NCBI RefSeq assembly: GCF_002102185.1
Contig: NZ_LQOW01000025.1
Location: 124,001-188,000 of the forward strand
Source: Mycobacterium fragae
GTDB lineage: Bacteria; Actinomycetota; Actinomycetes; Mycobacteriales; Mycobacteriaceae
Length of the DNA stretch: 64,000 bases
Direction: 5' to 3'
The translations under genes were made by a program, and so were the position numbers. Shown here in pieces: positions 9,642-17,584 of this stretch (position 1 is the first letter of the stretch; every line of letters begins with the position of its first letter). Below the pieces are notes generated by a model that was not told where the DNA came from, did no database searches, and worked only from the letters and a program-made list of their open reading frames with translations.

Positions 9642-10601
9642 CTAGCCCAGCCGCCGCGCGAACGCGCCCACCCGGTCGATGAATTGGTCGAAGAACACCG
9701 TTGGGTCAACGCCAACTCCGATGAGCGCGTTGGGTTCTCGGCCCCAGCGGCCCGACCAGTCGGTTACCGTCATACCGCGGGTCAGCGTGCCGGCCAACTC
9801 CACATCCACCGTCGCCGGCCGAGTCGTTACCAGCTGGGGATCCAGTGCAACCGCCGCCGCCAACGGGTCATGCAAGTGCGCCAGATACCCGTAGCCGGCG
9901 TCGCGGTGGGCCTCGAAGTAGAACCGCATCGCGTCTTCGATGAACCGCACCAGACGACCCGTTGTCCCCAACCGCGCCAGATGCTCTGGCGTCATCGCAA
10001 TGCGTTGGGTCAACTCCAGCCCGCAGAGTATTGGAAGACGCTCGGCGCCAACCCATCCCGCGAACACCTCGGCGGCCGCCTCGGGATCGACGCTGATGTT
10101 CCATTCGGCAACCGGATTGGTGTTGCCGCGATAGTCGTAGGCCCCGCCCATGATCACCAGCCGGCGCAGCAGGGTGGGCAGCGTCGGCTCGGCACGCAAC
10201 GCCAGCGCCAGGTTGGTCAACGGGCCGGTGGCCACGCCGATCAACTCTCCGGGATGGGCATGTGCCGCCTCGACCCAGGCCGTCGCGGCGTCGTGGGCGG
10301 TGAGCCGGCGGTCCGTCGACGGCAGCTCGGCATACCCTAAACCCTTGGGGCCGTGCGCTTTTCCCGGGGGACACATCGGGCAGCTCAGCGGCTGATCGGC
10401 GCCCTTGGACACCGGAATGTCGCCGACCCGGCAGAGCTCCAGCAGGCCGAGGTTGTTTTCGCAGACCTGCTCGACTGCCACATTGCCGCCGGTCGAGGCG
10501 ATGCCGACCAGCTCGGCCTGCGCATGGCCCAGCATGTACACCAACGCCAGCGCATCGTCGACACCGGTGTCGACGTCAGCGAAAACCGGTGATGCGTTCA
10601 C
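9642..10601 (-). CDS. iunH: Nucleoside hydrolase (inosine-uridine preferring type)
   Basis: A 319-residue N-ribohydrolase that splits nucleosides into base and ribose. The calcium-binding aspartate cluster DVDTGVDDA is at residues 9-17, and HDPLAAAVALDP near the C-terminus supplies the conserved His-Asp-Pro. The GTG start at 10601 overlaps the stop of the dioxygenase gene (GTGA), so translation is probably coupled. It corresponds to M. tuberculosis Rv3393. Its position suggests a salvage role, but its specificity cannot be read from the sequence. Confidence 0.92.
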   Translation of the reverse strand: MNASPVFADVDTGVDDALALVYMLGHAQAELVGIASTGGNVAVEQVCENNLGLLELCRVGDIPVSKGADQPLSCPMCPPGKAHGPKGLGYAELPSTDRRLTAHDAATAWVEAAHAHPGELIGVATGPLTNLALALRAEPTLPTLLRRLVIMGGAYDYRGNTNPVAEWNISVDPEAAAEVFAGWVGAERLPILCGLELTQRIAMTPEHLARLGTTGRLVRFIEDAMRFYFEAHRDAGYGYLAHLHDPLAAAVALDPQLVTTRPATVDVELAGTLTRGMTVTDWSGRWGREPNALIGVGVDPTVFFDQFIDRVGAFARRLG

Positions 10602-11281
10602 GCAAACGTTATTACCAGGACGTCGCGCAGTGCGGGCGTCGAGTCGTCGACCGGGCGAATGGGTGAAACGCCGTGCACGGTGCGACGGTCGTCGCCGAGC
10701 AACAGCGTTCCAGGCTCATCGAGTGTGGTGCTCAGCAGTTGCCGGCCCCCAAGGTCGAACACCGTGCTTTCGCCGCCGACCGCGTTGCGTCGAGCGATCA
10801 GCAGCGAGGTCACCAACGTGACACCGTCGCGATGCAGACCCTCCGGCGTCGGCCGGCCCTCCCCGTTCGCCGAGGCCAGGACTCGGAACGGATGTACCTT
10901 GACGGTCCATTCGGCGGCGTCGTCGAGCGTCGTCGCGAACCGACCGAGCAGCGTGAGCAACTCGGGCAGCAGCGGATCGCCGGCGAACGCGTCAGTCAGC
11001 GGCTCGAAGTGGCGATCCCGCTCGATGTAGAGCGGGTTGGAGTCTTGCGGCTGCACGAATGCGCCGTTGGGCATCGGCGTGGCGACCCCGTCGCGAAACG
11101 TGTAATGGCCGTAGCGGCGCAACCGTTGCATGCCCAGCTCGGCCGCGTAGGGGTCCGGCGCCAGTTCATCCCAGTGCGCGGCGAACCGCGCCCACACGTC
11201 GTCGGACACGCCGAGATTGCGCGCCAGGTCGGCCGGCGGCATCAACAACACGCCCGTCGCGGCGAGCAGAGCGGCATTCAC
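10598..11281 (-). CDS. 2-oxoglutarate/Fe(II) dioxygenase family protein (PF10014-like)
   Basis: A 227-residue protein resembling the 2OG-Fe oxygenase family that includes L-isoleucine hydroxylases. The iron ligands appear to be H150 and D152 (HRDG) with H203 (TVHGVSP), and a downstream Arg, in RPVDD or in LRDVLV, could bind 2-oxoglutarate. GTG start 10 nt after acrA1, and the stop overlaps iunH, so it sits inside an apparent operon. From memory, M. tuberculosis has cmaA1 at the equivalent place. The substrate is unknown: a free amino acid is the family precedent, and a nucleoside is conceivable from context. Confidence 0.72.
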   Translation of the reverse strand: MNAALLAATGVLLMPPADLARNLGVSDDVWARFAAHWDELAPDPYAAELGMQRLRRYGHYTFRDGVATPMPNGAFVQPQDSNPLYIERDRHFEPLTDAFAGDPLLPELLTLLGRFATTLDDAAEWTVKVHPFRVLASANGEGRPTPEGLHRDGVTLVTSLLIARRNAVGGESTVFDLGGRQLLSTTLDEPGTLLLGDDRRTVHGVSPIRPVDDSTPALRDVLVITFA

Positions 11282-11291
11282 GCCAATCGGA

Positions 11292-13313
11292 TTACCAATG
11301 CACGCCCGGGACCAAACGCACTGCCCGCTTTACCGGGCCCGGAACCCGCATCCGGGCGACGGCACGGACCGGGCGCTTCGGCCGACGCCGTGACGACCGC
11401 TGCGGCGCAACAGGTTCTGACGGCTCCAGCCCGCGCGCGGCCGCCGAGTCGGGGTAGCCCAGATAGAGCTGATGCAGAATCCGTCGCGACAGCTTAGGGG
11501 TGAAGTAGTTGCCGGCCTCGGCCAGCGTGCCCAGCGGGGTGTCGATGCGCGCCGGCTTCTCTATCAAGCCGCGCACCACCATCGCCGCGGCGTGCTCCGG
11601 GCTGATGGCCCGCATCGGGTTGAGCCGCCGCGACGGCACGATCATCGGTGTGGCCACCAGCGGCATGTGGATGTTGGTGAACGTGATGTGGTCGGACAGT
11701 GTCTCCGATGACACCACTTCGGCGAACGCATCCAGCGCCGCCTTGGTGGGCAGATACGAGCTGTACTTCGGGCTGCGCGCCTGCACCCCGGCACTGGACA
11801 CGTTGACGACGTGCCCGAATCGGCGTTCACGCCAGTGCGGCAGCAATGCCAGCACCATGCGCACGGCGCCGAAATAGTTGACCGCCATCACCCGCTCGTA
11901 GTCGTGCAGCCGCTCGGTCGAATTGACCACCGACCGGCGGATCGACCGACCGGCGTTGTTCACCAGGTAGTCGACATGATCGAAGCGGCCCAGGATGTCC
12001 TTGACAGTGTGTTCCACCGACCCAGAGTCGGTGACATCGCAGGTGAAGGCATAGGCCTTGCCGCCGGCGGCGCGGATCTCGGCGACCAGATCGTCGAGCG
12101 CCTCCCCGTTGCGGGCCAGTGCGAACACGGTGGCGCCGCGCTCGGCGACTGCGATGGCCGACGCCCGGCCGATGCCGCTGGAGGCGCCGGTGATGACCAC
12201 GTGCCGACCGACCAGCGGGCCTGCCGGGTCGTCGCGACGGGCCCGGTCCGGGTCGAGGTGTTCGGCCCAGTACCGCCACAGCTTCGGCGCGTAGGAAGCG
12301 AACTCGGGAACTCGGATGTTGGGGATGCCCGTCCCCTGCAACGCTTTCCGCGTCTCCTCGGAGGTGAAGGTGGGGGCGAGGTCGACGACGTCGAGAACCT
12401 CGGCGGGGATGCCGAGTTGGGTGGCCGCCATATTGCGCCACACCTTGGGCCGGCCGCGTACCTTGAGCACCGGCGCTGCCACCGAGCGCGGCAGCGACCC
12501 GCGCAGCGGCGGCAGCCCGGCCTCGGCGGCGATGCTGCGGTAAATGCCCCGCAGCCCAATGGTTTTCGGCGCGGTCAGATGGAACGTTTGCCCATCTCGT
12601 CCGTCGGCGTGCAGCAATGCGACCAGGGCATCGACGACGTAGTCGACCGGCACGATGTTGGTGCGCCCGGTGTCGGGCAGCATGATCGGGGTAAACCGCG
12701 GCAGCACCGCCAGCTTGGCCAAGACGGGAAAGAAGTAGTACGGGCCGTCGATTTTGTCCATCTCGCCGGTGCGCGAATCACCGACCACCACCGCCGGCCG
12801 GTAGATCCGATAGCGCAGTCCTGGCATCGAGCGCACCAGCGACTCGGCTTCGAACTTCGTCTGGTGATACGGCGTCGGCAGCTGTTGGCCGACGTCGAAA
12901 TCCGCCTCGGTGTACTCGCCGCGGAAGTCTCCGGCCACCGCGATCGACGACACGTGATGCAGCGTCGCGTCGAGCCGACGCGCCAGATCGATCACCGCGC
13001 GGGTGCCGTGCACGTTGGCGGCGCGCTGCTCAGCATCGGATGCGGTGATGTCATAGATCGCCGCACAGTGCACCACGTGGTCGACGTTCTCCAGCTGGGC
13101 GATGGTCTCTCCGGTCAACCCGAGATCCGCCTCGGCCAGATCGCCGACCACTGGTTTTACCCGCTCACCCCAATCGCCCGCCAACCGCTCGAAACGGCCC
13201 AGCGACGCGCGGCGTACCAGCACCCACACCTCGGCGTCCGGGCGGACGTCCAGCAGCCGGGACACGACTCGACGCCCGATAAACCCGGTACCGCCGGTAA
13301 CGACATAGCGCAT
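11292..13313 (-). CDS. acrA1: Two-domain fatty acyl-CoA/aldehyde reductase, AcrA1 type
   Basis: A 673-residue fusion of two NAD(P)-binding modules. The N-terminal extended SDR (RYVVTGGTGFIG at the start, YHQTK active site) resembles fatty acyl reductases and NAD-dependent epimerases. The C-terminal classical SDR has ITGASSGIGRA, NNAG and YLPTK. The family reduces fatty acyl-CoA or fatty aldehydes to alcohols, feeding wax esters. I chose the ATG at 13313 because it directly precedes the Rossmann strand; a GTG at 13337 and an ATG at 13322 are alternatives, and none has a clear ribosome site. M. tuberculosis Rv3391 is the counterpart. Confidence 0.88.
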   Translation of the reverse strand: MRYVVTGGTGFIGRRVVSRLLDVRPDAEVWVLVRRASLGRFERLAGDWGERVKPVVGDLAEADLGLTGETIAQLENVDHVVHCAAIYDITASDAEQRAANVHGTRAVIDLARRLDATLHHVSSIAVAGDFRGEYTEADFDVGQQLPTPYHQTKFEAESLVRSMPGLRYRIYRPAVVVGDSRTGEMDKIDGPYYFFPVLAKLAVLPRFTPIMLPDTGRTNIVPVDYVVDALVALLHADGRDGQTFHLTAPKTIGLRGIYRSIAAEAGLPPLRGSLPRSVAAPVLKVRGRPKVWRNMAATQLGIPAEVLDVVDLAPTFTSEETRKALQGTGIPNIRVPEFASYAPKLWRYWAEHLDPDRARRDDPAGPLVGRHVVITGASSGIGRASAIAVAERGATVFALARNGEALDDLVAEIRAAGGKAYAFTCDVTDSGSVEHTVKDILGRFDHVDYLVNNAGRSIRRSVVNSTERLHDYERVMAVNYFGAVRMVLALLPHWRERRFGHVVNVSSAGVQARSPKYSSYLPTKAALDAFAEVVSSETLSDHITFTNIHMPLVATPMIVPSRRLNPMRAISPEHAAAMVVRGLIEKPARIDTPLGTLAEAGNYFTPKLSRRILHQLYLGYPDSAAARGLEPSEPVAPQRSSRRRPKRPVRAVARMRVPGPVKRAVRLVPGVHW

Positions 13314-13372
13314 GCGAACCATGGTGACCGCTGTCACCAGCGTCAGTCAACGAAGTGTGACGCGATCGCCGC

Positions 13373-14083
13373 TCAGTAGCTGAAGTCGCGGATGCCGTCC
13401 CAGTCCTCTAACGTCCATCCGGTCGACGGGCTGCCACTGATCACCACCCGGCCGCCGTTGGGCAGCCGATGGGTTTTCGCCAGGCTGTCCTTGGGGTTCT
13501 TGACGTTCAGCAACGTCCAATACATGATCGCCTCGCCGTGCGAGAAGGCCACCGGTTTGCTGTTGCCGCTGTCGTAGATCTTTTGCACGGCAGCGGTGAA
13601 CTGGTCGTTGAACTGCTTACCGCTGATCGAGCCCGGGATGGCGTCCTTGAGGTCGCCGTTGAGCCACTGCGCCGGCGCGAGGAGGTAGGTCAAGTCCTCC
13701 GTCTTTCTCGAGGTGTCGTTGTACCAGCCGGCGTCGATTTCCCGCAGACCCGGCAGGATTATGACCTGCTTGCCGAGTTCGTGGGCCAGTGGCTCAGCGG
13801 TCTGCGAGGTGCGGACCATGTCGGAGGCGTAGACGCCGTCGTACTTGTAGCGCACGAGCTGATGGGCGAGCTGCTGGGCTTGCCCCCGGCCCTCCTCGGT
13901 GAGGCCAGGACCGGGAACGTCGGTGTTGATCATCCCTTGGGCGTTGCTCTCGGACTGGGCGTGCCGGACGAAGGTCAAGGTGATGCTGCGAACATGCGGT
14001 GTTCCCGAGCAGGCGCCGATGGCTATGACCGCGGCCAATGCGGCAGCCGCCTTGACGATGACGGTGCGGGTGCGGTTGGGCAT
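13373..14083 (-). CDS. lpqD: Lipoprotein histidine phosphatase, LpqD-like
   Basis: A 236-residue secreted phosphoglycerate-mutase-fold protein. The signal peptide ends in a lipobox IGAC, so Cys should be lipidated and the protein held on the outer face of the membrane. The histidine-phosphatase signature TFVRHAQSESN gives the phospho-His, and a second His lies in FSHGEAI. The ATG at 14083 gives a normal short signal peptide; longer in-frame extensions do not. The physiological substrate is unknown. It is divergent from htdY and 59 nt upstream of acrA1. Counterpart of Rv3390. Confidence 0.88.
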   Translation of the reverse strand: MPNRTRTVIVKAAAALAAVIAIGACSGTPHVRSITLTFVRHAQSESNAQGMINTDVPGPGLTEEGRGQAQQLAHQLVRYKYDGVYASDMVRTSQTAEPLAHELGKQVIILPGLREIDAGWYNDTSRKTEDLTYLLAPAQWLNGDLKDAIPGSISGKQFNDQFTAAVQKIYDSGNSKPVAFSHGEAIMYWTLLNVKNPKDSLAKTHRLPNGGRVVISGSPSTGWTLEDWDGIRDFSY

Positions 14084-14214
14084 GCGGATAGCCTGCCCTG
14101 TCGAGGGCGTCGGTGTGAAGCGTTTGCCGGGGTTGGGGTCAAGAAAAACCACCTCGAGTGATGAAATGGCGGGACTGGCCGGGACGCCCGAAAAACGATC
14201 GAGAGGAGACACGC

Positions 14215-15087
14215 ATGGCGATCGATCCGAAGGCCATCGGCGCCAAAGCCGACCCGATCCTGTTCGAGTGGACCGACCGCGACACCATGCTCTACGCCCT
14301 CGGTGTCGGCGCCGGAGTCGATGATTTGTCCTTCACCACCGACAACAGCCACGGCATCACCCAACAGGTGCTGCCGACCTACGCGGTGATCTGTTGCCCG
14401 GGCTTTGCGGCGGCGTCGAAGGTCGGAAAGTTCAACTGGGCCATGCTTTTACACGGTTCGCAGGGCATCCGGCTGCATGCACCGCTTCCGGTCGCTGGAA
14501 AGTTGTCGGTGGTTTCCGAGGTCGCCGACATCCAGGACAAGGGCGAGGGCAAGAACGCGATCGTCGTGCTGCGCGCGCAGGGTAACGATCCCGAATCGGG
14601 AGCGCTGGTTGCGGAGACGCTGACGACCTTCGTGGTGCGCGGGGCCGGCGGCTTCGGGGGCGAACCGGGTAAGCGCCCGCCGGCTCCGGAGATCCCCGAC
14701 CGGGAGCCCGACGCCCGCATCGCGTTGCCCACCCGGGAGGATCAGGCCCTGATTTACCGGCTCTCCGGCGACCGCAATCCACTGCACAGCGACCCGTGGT
14801 TCGCCAAGGAGATGGCCGGCTTCCCCAAGCCGATCATGCACGGGCTGTGCACATATGGTTTCGCGGGCCGGGCGTTGGTCGCCGAGCTCGGCAAGGGCGA
14901 CGCCAGCGCGATCACGTCGATCGCCGCAAGGTTCTCGTCGCCGTGCTTCCCGGGCGAGACCCTGACCACGTCGATCTGGTGTACCGAGGCCGGCCAGGCG
15001 GTGTTCCGCACCGAAGCCTCCGCACCCGACGGCAGCGATGTGCGGGTGGTGTTGGACGATGGCGCCGCGGAATACACCGAGGTTTAG
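14215..15087 (+). CDS. htdY: (R)-specific enoyl-CoA hydratase / 3-hydroxyacyl dehydratase, HtdY-like
   Basis: A 290-residue double-hot-dog MaoC-type hydratase acting on enoyl-CoA or 3-hydroxyacyl thioesters in fatty-acid metabolism. The catalytic motif DRNPLHSDP (D186, N188, H191) and the following MHGLCTYGF helix are typical. The ATG at 14215 has GAGAGGAG 6 nt upstream. It matches Rv3389c in sequence and in its place beside lpqD. It is divergent from lpqD, and a small repeat-protein gene follows 29 nt downstream. Confidence 0.92.
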   Translation: MAIDPKAIGAKADPILFEWTDRDTMLYALGVGAGVDDLSFTTDNSHGITQQVLPTYAVICCPGFAAASKVGKFNWAMLLHGSQGIRLHAPLPVAGKLSVVSEVADIQDKGEGKNAIVVLRAQGNDPESGALVAETLTTFVVRGAGGFGGEPGKRPPAPEIPDREPDARIALPTREDQALIYRLSGDRNPLHSDPWFAKEMAGFPKPIMHGLCTYGFAGRALVAELGKGDASAITSIAARFSSPCFPGETLTTSIWCTEAGQAVFRTEASAPDGSDVRVVLDDGAAEYTEV

Positions 15088-15116
15088 CGGGGCCGTCCGC
15101 GTGGCAGCCTGCGGCC

Positions 15117-15422
15117 ATGGCATTCAAACTCACTTACAGCGACGGGCAAGAGACCGACTACGACGACAACACCAAATGGGAAGTCGAAAACGGGGTCGTC
15201 AAGTTGGGACGCGAGGCGGGGAAGTGGACGGTGTTCCTCTCCCCGAGTCATTGGGCCACCCTCGAGCTGACCGCGGATAAAGGCAAAGGCGAAGACCGCG
15301 AGGGAAGCGACGAGGAAGGCAAGGACGAAGACAAGGCCAAGGACGAAGACAAGGCCAAGGACGAAGACAAAGGCAAAGACGAGGATCAAGAGAAGGACAA
15401 GGACAAGAACAAAGGCGACTGA
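15117..15422 (+). CDS. Small protein with lysine/acid-rich tandem-repeat tail
   Basis: A 101-residue protein with an ordered N-terminal half (about 1-55) containing several Trp and Tyr, followed by a charged tail made almost only of K, D and E. The tail core is an 18-bp DNA repeat coding for KDEDKA, three copies at 15321-15374. The tail should be disordered or a single charged helix. I do not recognise the family. There is no signal peptide or membrane segment. It ends 11 nt from the convergent otsB2. Confidence 0.65.
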   Translation: MAFKLTYSDGQETDYDDNTKWEVENGVVKLGREAGKWTVFLSPSHWATLELTADKGKGEDREGSDEEGKDEDKAKDEDKAKDEDKGKDEDQEKDKDKNKGD

Positions 15423-15433
15423 CGATCCCGTGC

Positions 15434-16555
15434 TCAGCCGCCGAGCCGGCGCGCCAGCTGCTCGGTGAAGTCGCGCACCCGTTCGGGGTTGTCCAACGCA
15501 TACCGCGCGGCGGTAGCGCGGTCGCCGTCGTCGCCGTGCCGCACCAGGATCCCGATGCCGTCGTCGTGCACTGCGTCGAACGCGTCCTCGTCGGTGATGT
15601 CATCGCCGAGATAGATCGGCAGCATGGGACCGGCTCCGGCGTCACGAATGTGATCGAGCACCCAATGAAGAGCTTTTCCCTTGTCCCAGTCCACGTTTGG
15701 GCGCAGCTCGATGACCTCGCGCCCCGTCGTGACCCGCAGCGCCGTGCGCTGCCCGGCGGCGCGCACCGCCGCAGTCACCTCGCCGACGCGGTCACGGCCG
15801 GCGTTGCGGTAATGCACGGCAACGCCAAACCGCTTGTGCTCCACTGCCACACCCGGGATGCCGCCGAGCTGGTCGGCGAGTTCCGCGGCCGCCTGCTCCA
15901 GCACCGGAATGCTTGCCGCCGCCTCCGGATTCTGGTGGTGTGCGCCGTCAGACCCGATCAGCTCGAAACCATGGCTGCCGGCATACCAGATGCCGGGTAG
16001 GTCGACGCGCTGCCGTACGTCGGCGAGATCGCGGCCGGACAAAATTGCGACCGGGCACCGGGAAGCCAACGTCGTCAACGCATCGGCGGCGCCCTCGAAG
16101 AGCCGAGCAGCGTCGGGGTCGTTGACGATCTCGGAGAGCGTCCCGTCGAAGTCGAAGAACACCGCGGGGTGTTGCCCGCTCACCACATCGAGGACCGCCA
16201 GCGCGTCGGGCAGCTCGGACATCCGGCGGTCGCCTGTGCGCACAGCGATTTCACCCAGACCGGCGACGACGGCGTCGGCGCCCCGGCGGCGCAGCTCGTC
16301 GCCGTGCCCGGTCGCGTCGACACCGATCACCAGCGCGAATCCGCCGGCCCGGCCAGCCGCGACGCCGTCCGCGGTAGAGGTGACGACGGCACACCGGCCC
16401 GGCTGCACCGCCAGCCGGTTCGCCGCCTCGATGGGCTTGGTGACCACACCGGCCTGCTTCAGCCGGGTCAGCAGCGTGGCGTCGGTGGTCAGGTCACCCA
16501 CGTCGAAAAGCACCGCGTCGTGGCGGCGCGGGTCGATGGTGACCGACATGCCCAT
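15434..16555 (-). CDS. otsB2: Trehalose-6-phosphate phosphatase
   Basis: A 373-residue HAD-superfamily phosphatase that makes trehalose from trehalose-6-phosphate, the last step of the OtsAB pathway and a source of sugar for mycolyl glycolipids. The catalytic motif is DFDGTLSE with Asp135 and Asp137; LGDDITDEDAF near the C-terminus holds the magnesium-binding acids. The N-terminal ~115 residues form a second HAD-like domain without catalytic acids, as in M. tuberculosis OtsB2 (Rv3372). The start may be the ATG at 16555 or at 16549. Confidence 0.93.
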   Translation of the reverse strand: MGMSVTIDPRRHDAVLFDVGDLTTDATLLTRLKQAGVVTKPIEAANRLAVQPGRCAVVTSTADGVAAGRAGGFALVIGVDATGHGDELRRRGADAVVAGLGEIAVRTGDRRMSELPDALAVLDVVSGQHPAVFFDFDGTLSEIVNDPDAARLFEGAADALTTLASRCPVAILSGRDLADVRQRVDLPGIWYAGSHGFELIGSDGAHHQNPEAAASIPVLEQAAAELADQLGGIPGVAVEHKRFGVAVHYRNAGRDRVGEVTAAVRAAGQRTALRVTTGREVIELRPNVDWDKGKALHWVLDHIRDAGAGPMLPIYLGDDITDEDAFDAVHDDGIGILVRHGDDGDRATAARYALDNPERVRDFTEQLARRLGG

Positions 16556-16607
16556 GACATTAGGTGCGTCGCCGATCTAGCGTGGTAGCAGGTAAGGAGG
16601 CAGGGAC

Positions 16608-17495
16608 ATGTCGGCGCCGGTACACAACGGAATCCTGGTCGGAGTCGACGGATCCGCGTCGTCGAAAGCGGCGGTCGCCTGGGCCGCACACGATGCCGCT
16701 ATGCGTGGCGCTCCGCTGACCTTGGTCCACGTGCTTCCCCCGCCGGTGGCGATGACATTTCCCGAAACCCCGATGCCACCCGGTTACATGGAATGGCAGG
16801 AAGAGCAGGGCAAGCACCACATTCACGACGCCGTCAAGATCGTCGAGCAGTGCACCGGTGCGACCGGTCCGCCACACATCAGCACGGAGACCGTGGTGGG
16901 GCCCACCGTTCCCATGCTGGTTGATCTGAGCAAAGAAAGTGTGATGTTGGTGGTCGGATCCCGCGGGCACGGATGGCTGCGTCGCAGTCTGATGGGGTCG
17001 GTCAGTTCCAATCTGGTCCGGCATGCGCACTGTCCGGTGGCCGTCATCCATGAGGCGGGCCCCTCGATGCCGCATCCGAGCGGGGCCCCGGTGGTCGTCG
17101 GTGTCGACGGATCGCCGGTCTCGGACACCGCCACCGCGGTTGCCTTCGAAGAGGCCTCGTTTCGCGGTGTGGAACTCATTGCCGTGTACGCCTGGCATGA
17201 CGCGAACGTGTACGACGTGCCCGGAATCGACTTCGCCGCCATGCAGGTCGACGGGGAGCGGGTGCTCGCCGAGCAGCTGGCCGGTTGGCGGGAGCGCTAT
17301 CCCGACGTCAAGGTTCGTCGCGTGGTGGTCTGTGACCGGCCCGCCGATCAGTTGATCGAGCAGTCACACAACGCGCAGCTGGTGGTCGTGGGCAGCCACG
17401 GCCGCGGCGGCTTCGCCGGCATGTTGCTGGGCTCGGTCAGTGTGGCGGTGGTGCAGTCGGCCCGGATCCCGGTGATCGTGGCGCGCCGCTCCTGA
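16608..17495 (+). CDS. Tandem universal stress protein
   Basis: A 295-residue protein of two USP domains. Each starts with GVDGS and ends with an ATP-binding loop of the G-2x-G-9x-G-S type (SRGHGWLRRSLMGS, then SHGRGGFAGMLLGS), so ATP binding is likely. Mycobacterial relatives such as Rv2623 are induced in hypoxia and dormancy. A strong AAGGAGG sits 7 nt before the ATG. No convincing DosR box was seen upstream. From memory, M. tuberculosis has no such gene between otsB2 and Rv3371, so this looks like an insertion relative to that order. Confidence 0.9.
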   Translation: MSAPVHNGILVGVDGSASSKAAVAWAAHDAAMRGAPLTLVHVLPPPVAMTFPETPMPPGYMEWQEEQGKHHIHDAVKIVEQCTGATGPPHISTETVVGPTVPMLVDLSKESVMLVVGSRGHGWLRRSLMGSVSSNLVRHAHCPVAVIHEAGPSMPHPSGAPVVVGVDGSPVSDTATAVAFEEASFRGVELIAVYAWHDANVYDVPGIDFAAMQVDGERVLAEQLAGWRERYPDVKVRRVVVCDRPADQLIEQSHNAQLVVVGSHGRGGFAGMLLGSVSVAVVQSARIPVIVARRS

Positions 17496-17525
17496 AAGTC
17501 GGGGCGGATCCAGTCGCGAAATCAC

Positions 17526-17581
17526 CGAGATCGACGTAAATGTCGCGATTCTGCCGAATTTCTGCTCTGGCGTCGATCTCG
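17526..17581. terminator. Long hairpin between convergent usp and WS/DGAT genes
   Basis: Perfect 11-bp arms CGAGATCGACG (17526-17536) and CGTCGATCTCG (17571-17581) surround a 34-nt loop containing TCGCGA. It lies in the gap between convergent genes and just upstream of the WS/DGAT stop on the minus strand. Probably a bidirectional terminator. Confidence 0.5.
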
Positions 17582-17584
17582 ATG

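Noticed and set aside
11811-13379. 522-codon plus-strand frame opposite acrA1
   Set aside because: Antisense to a conserved two-domain reductase; low-complexity composition typical of shadow frames.
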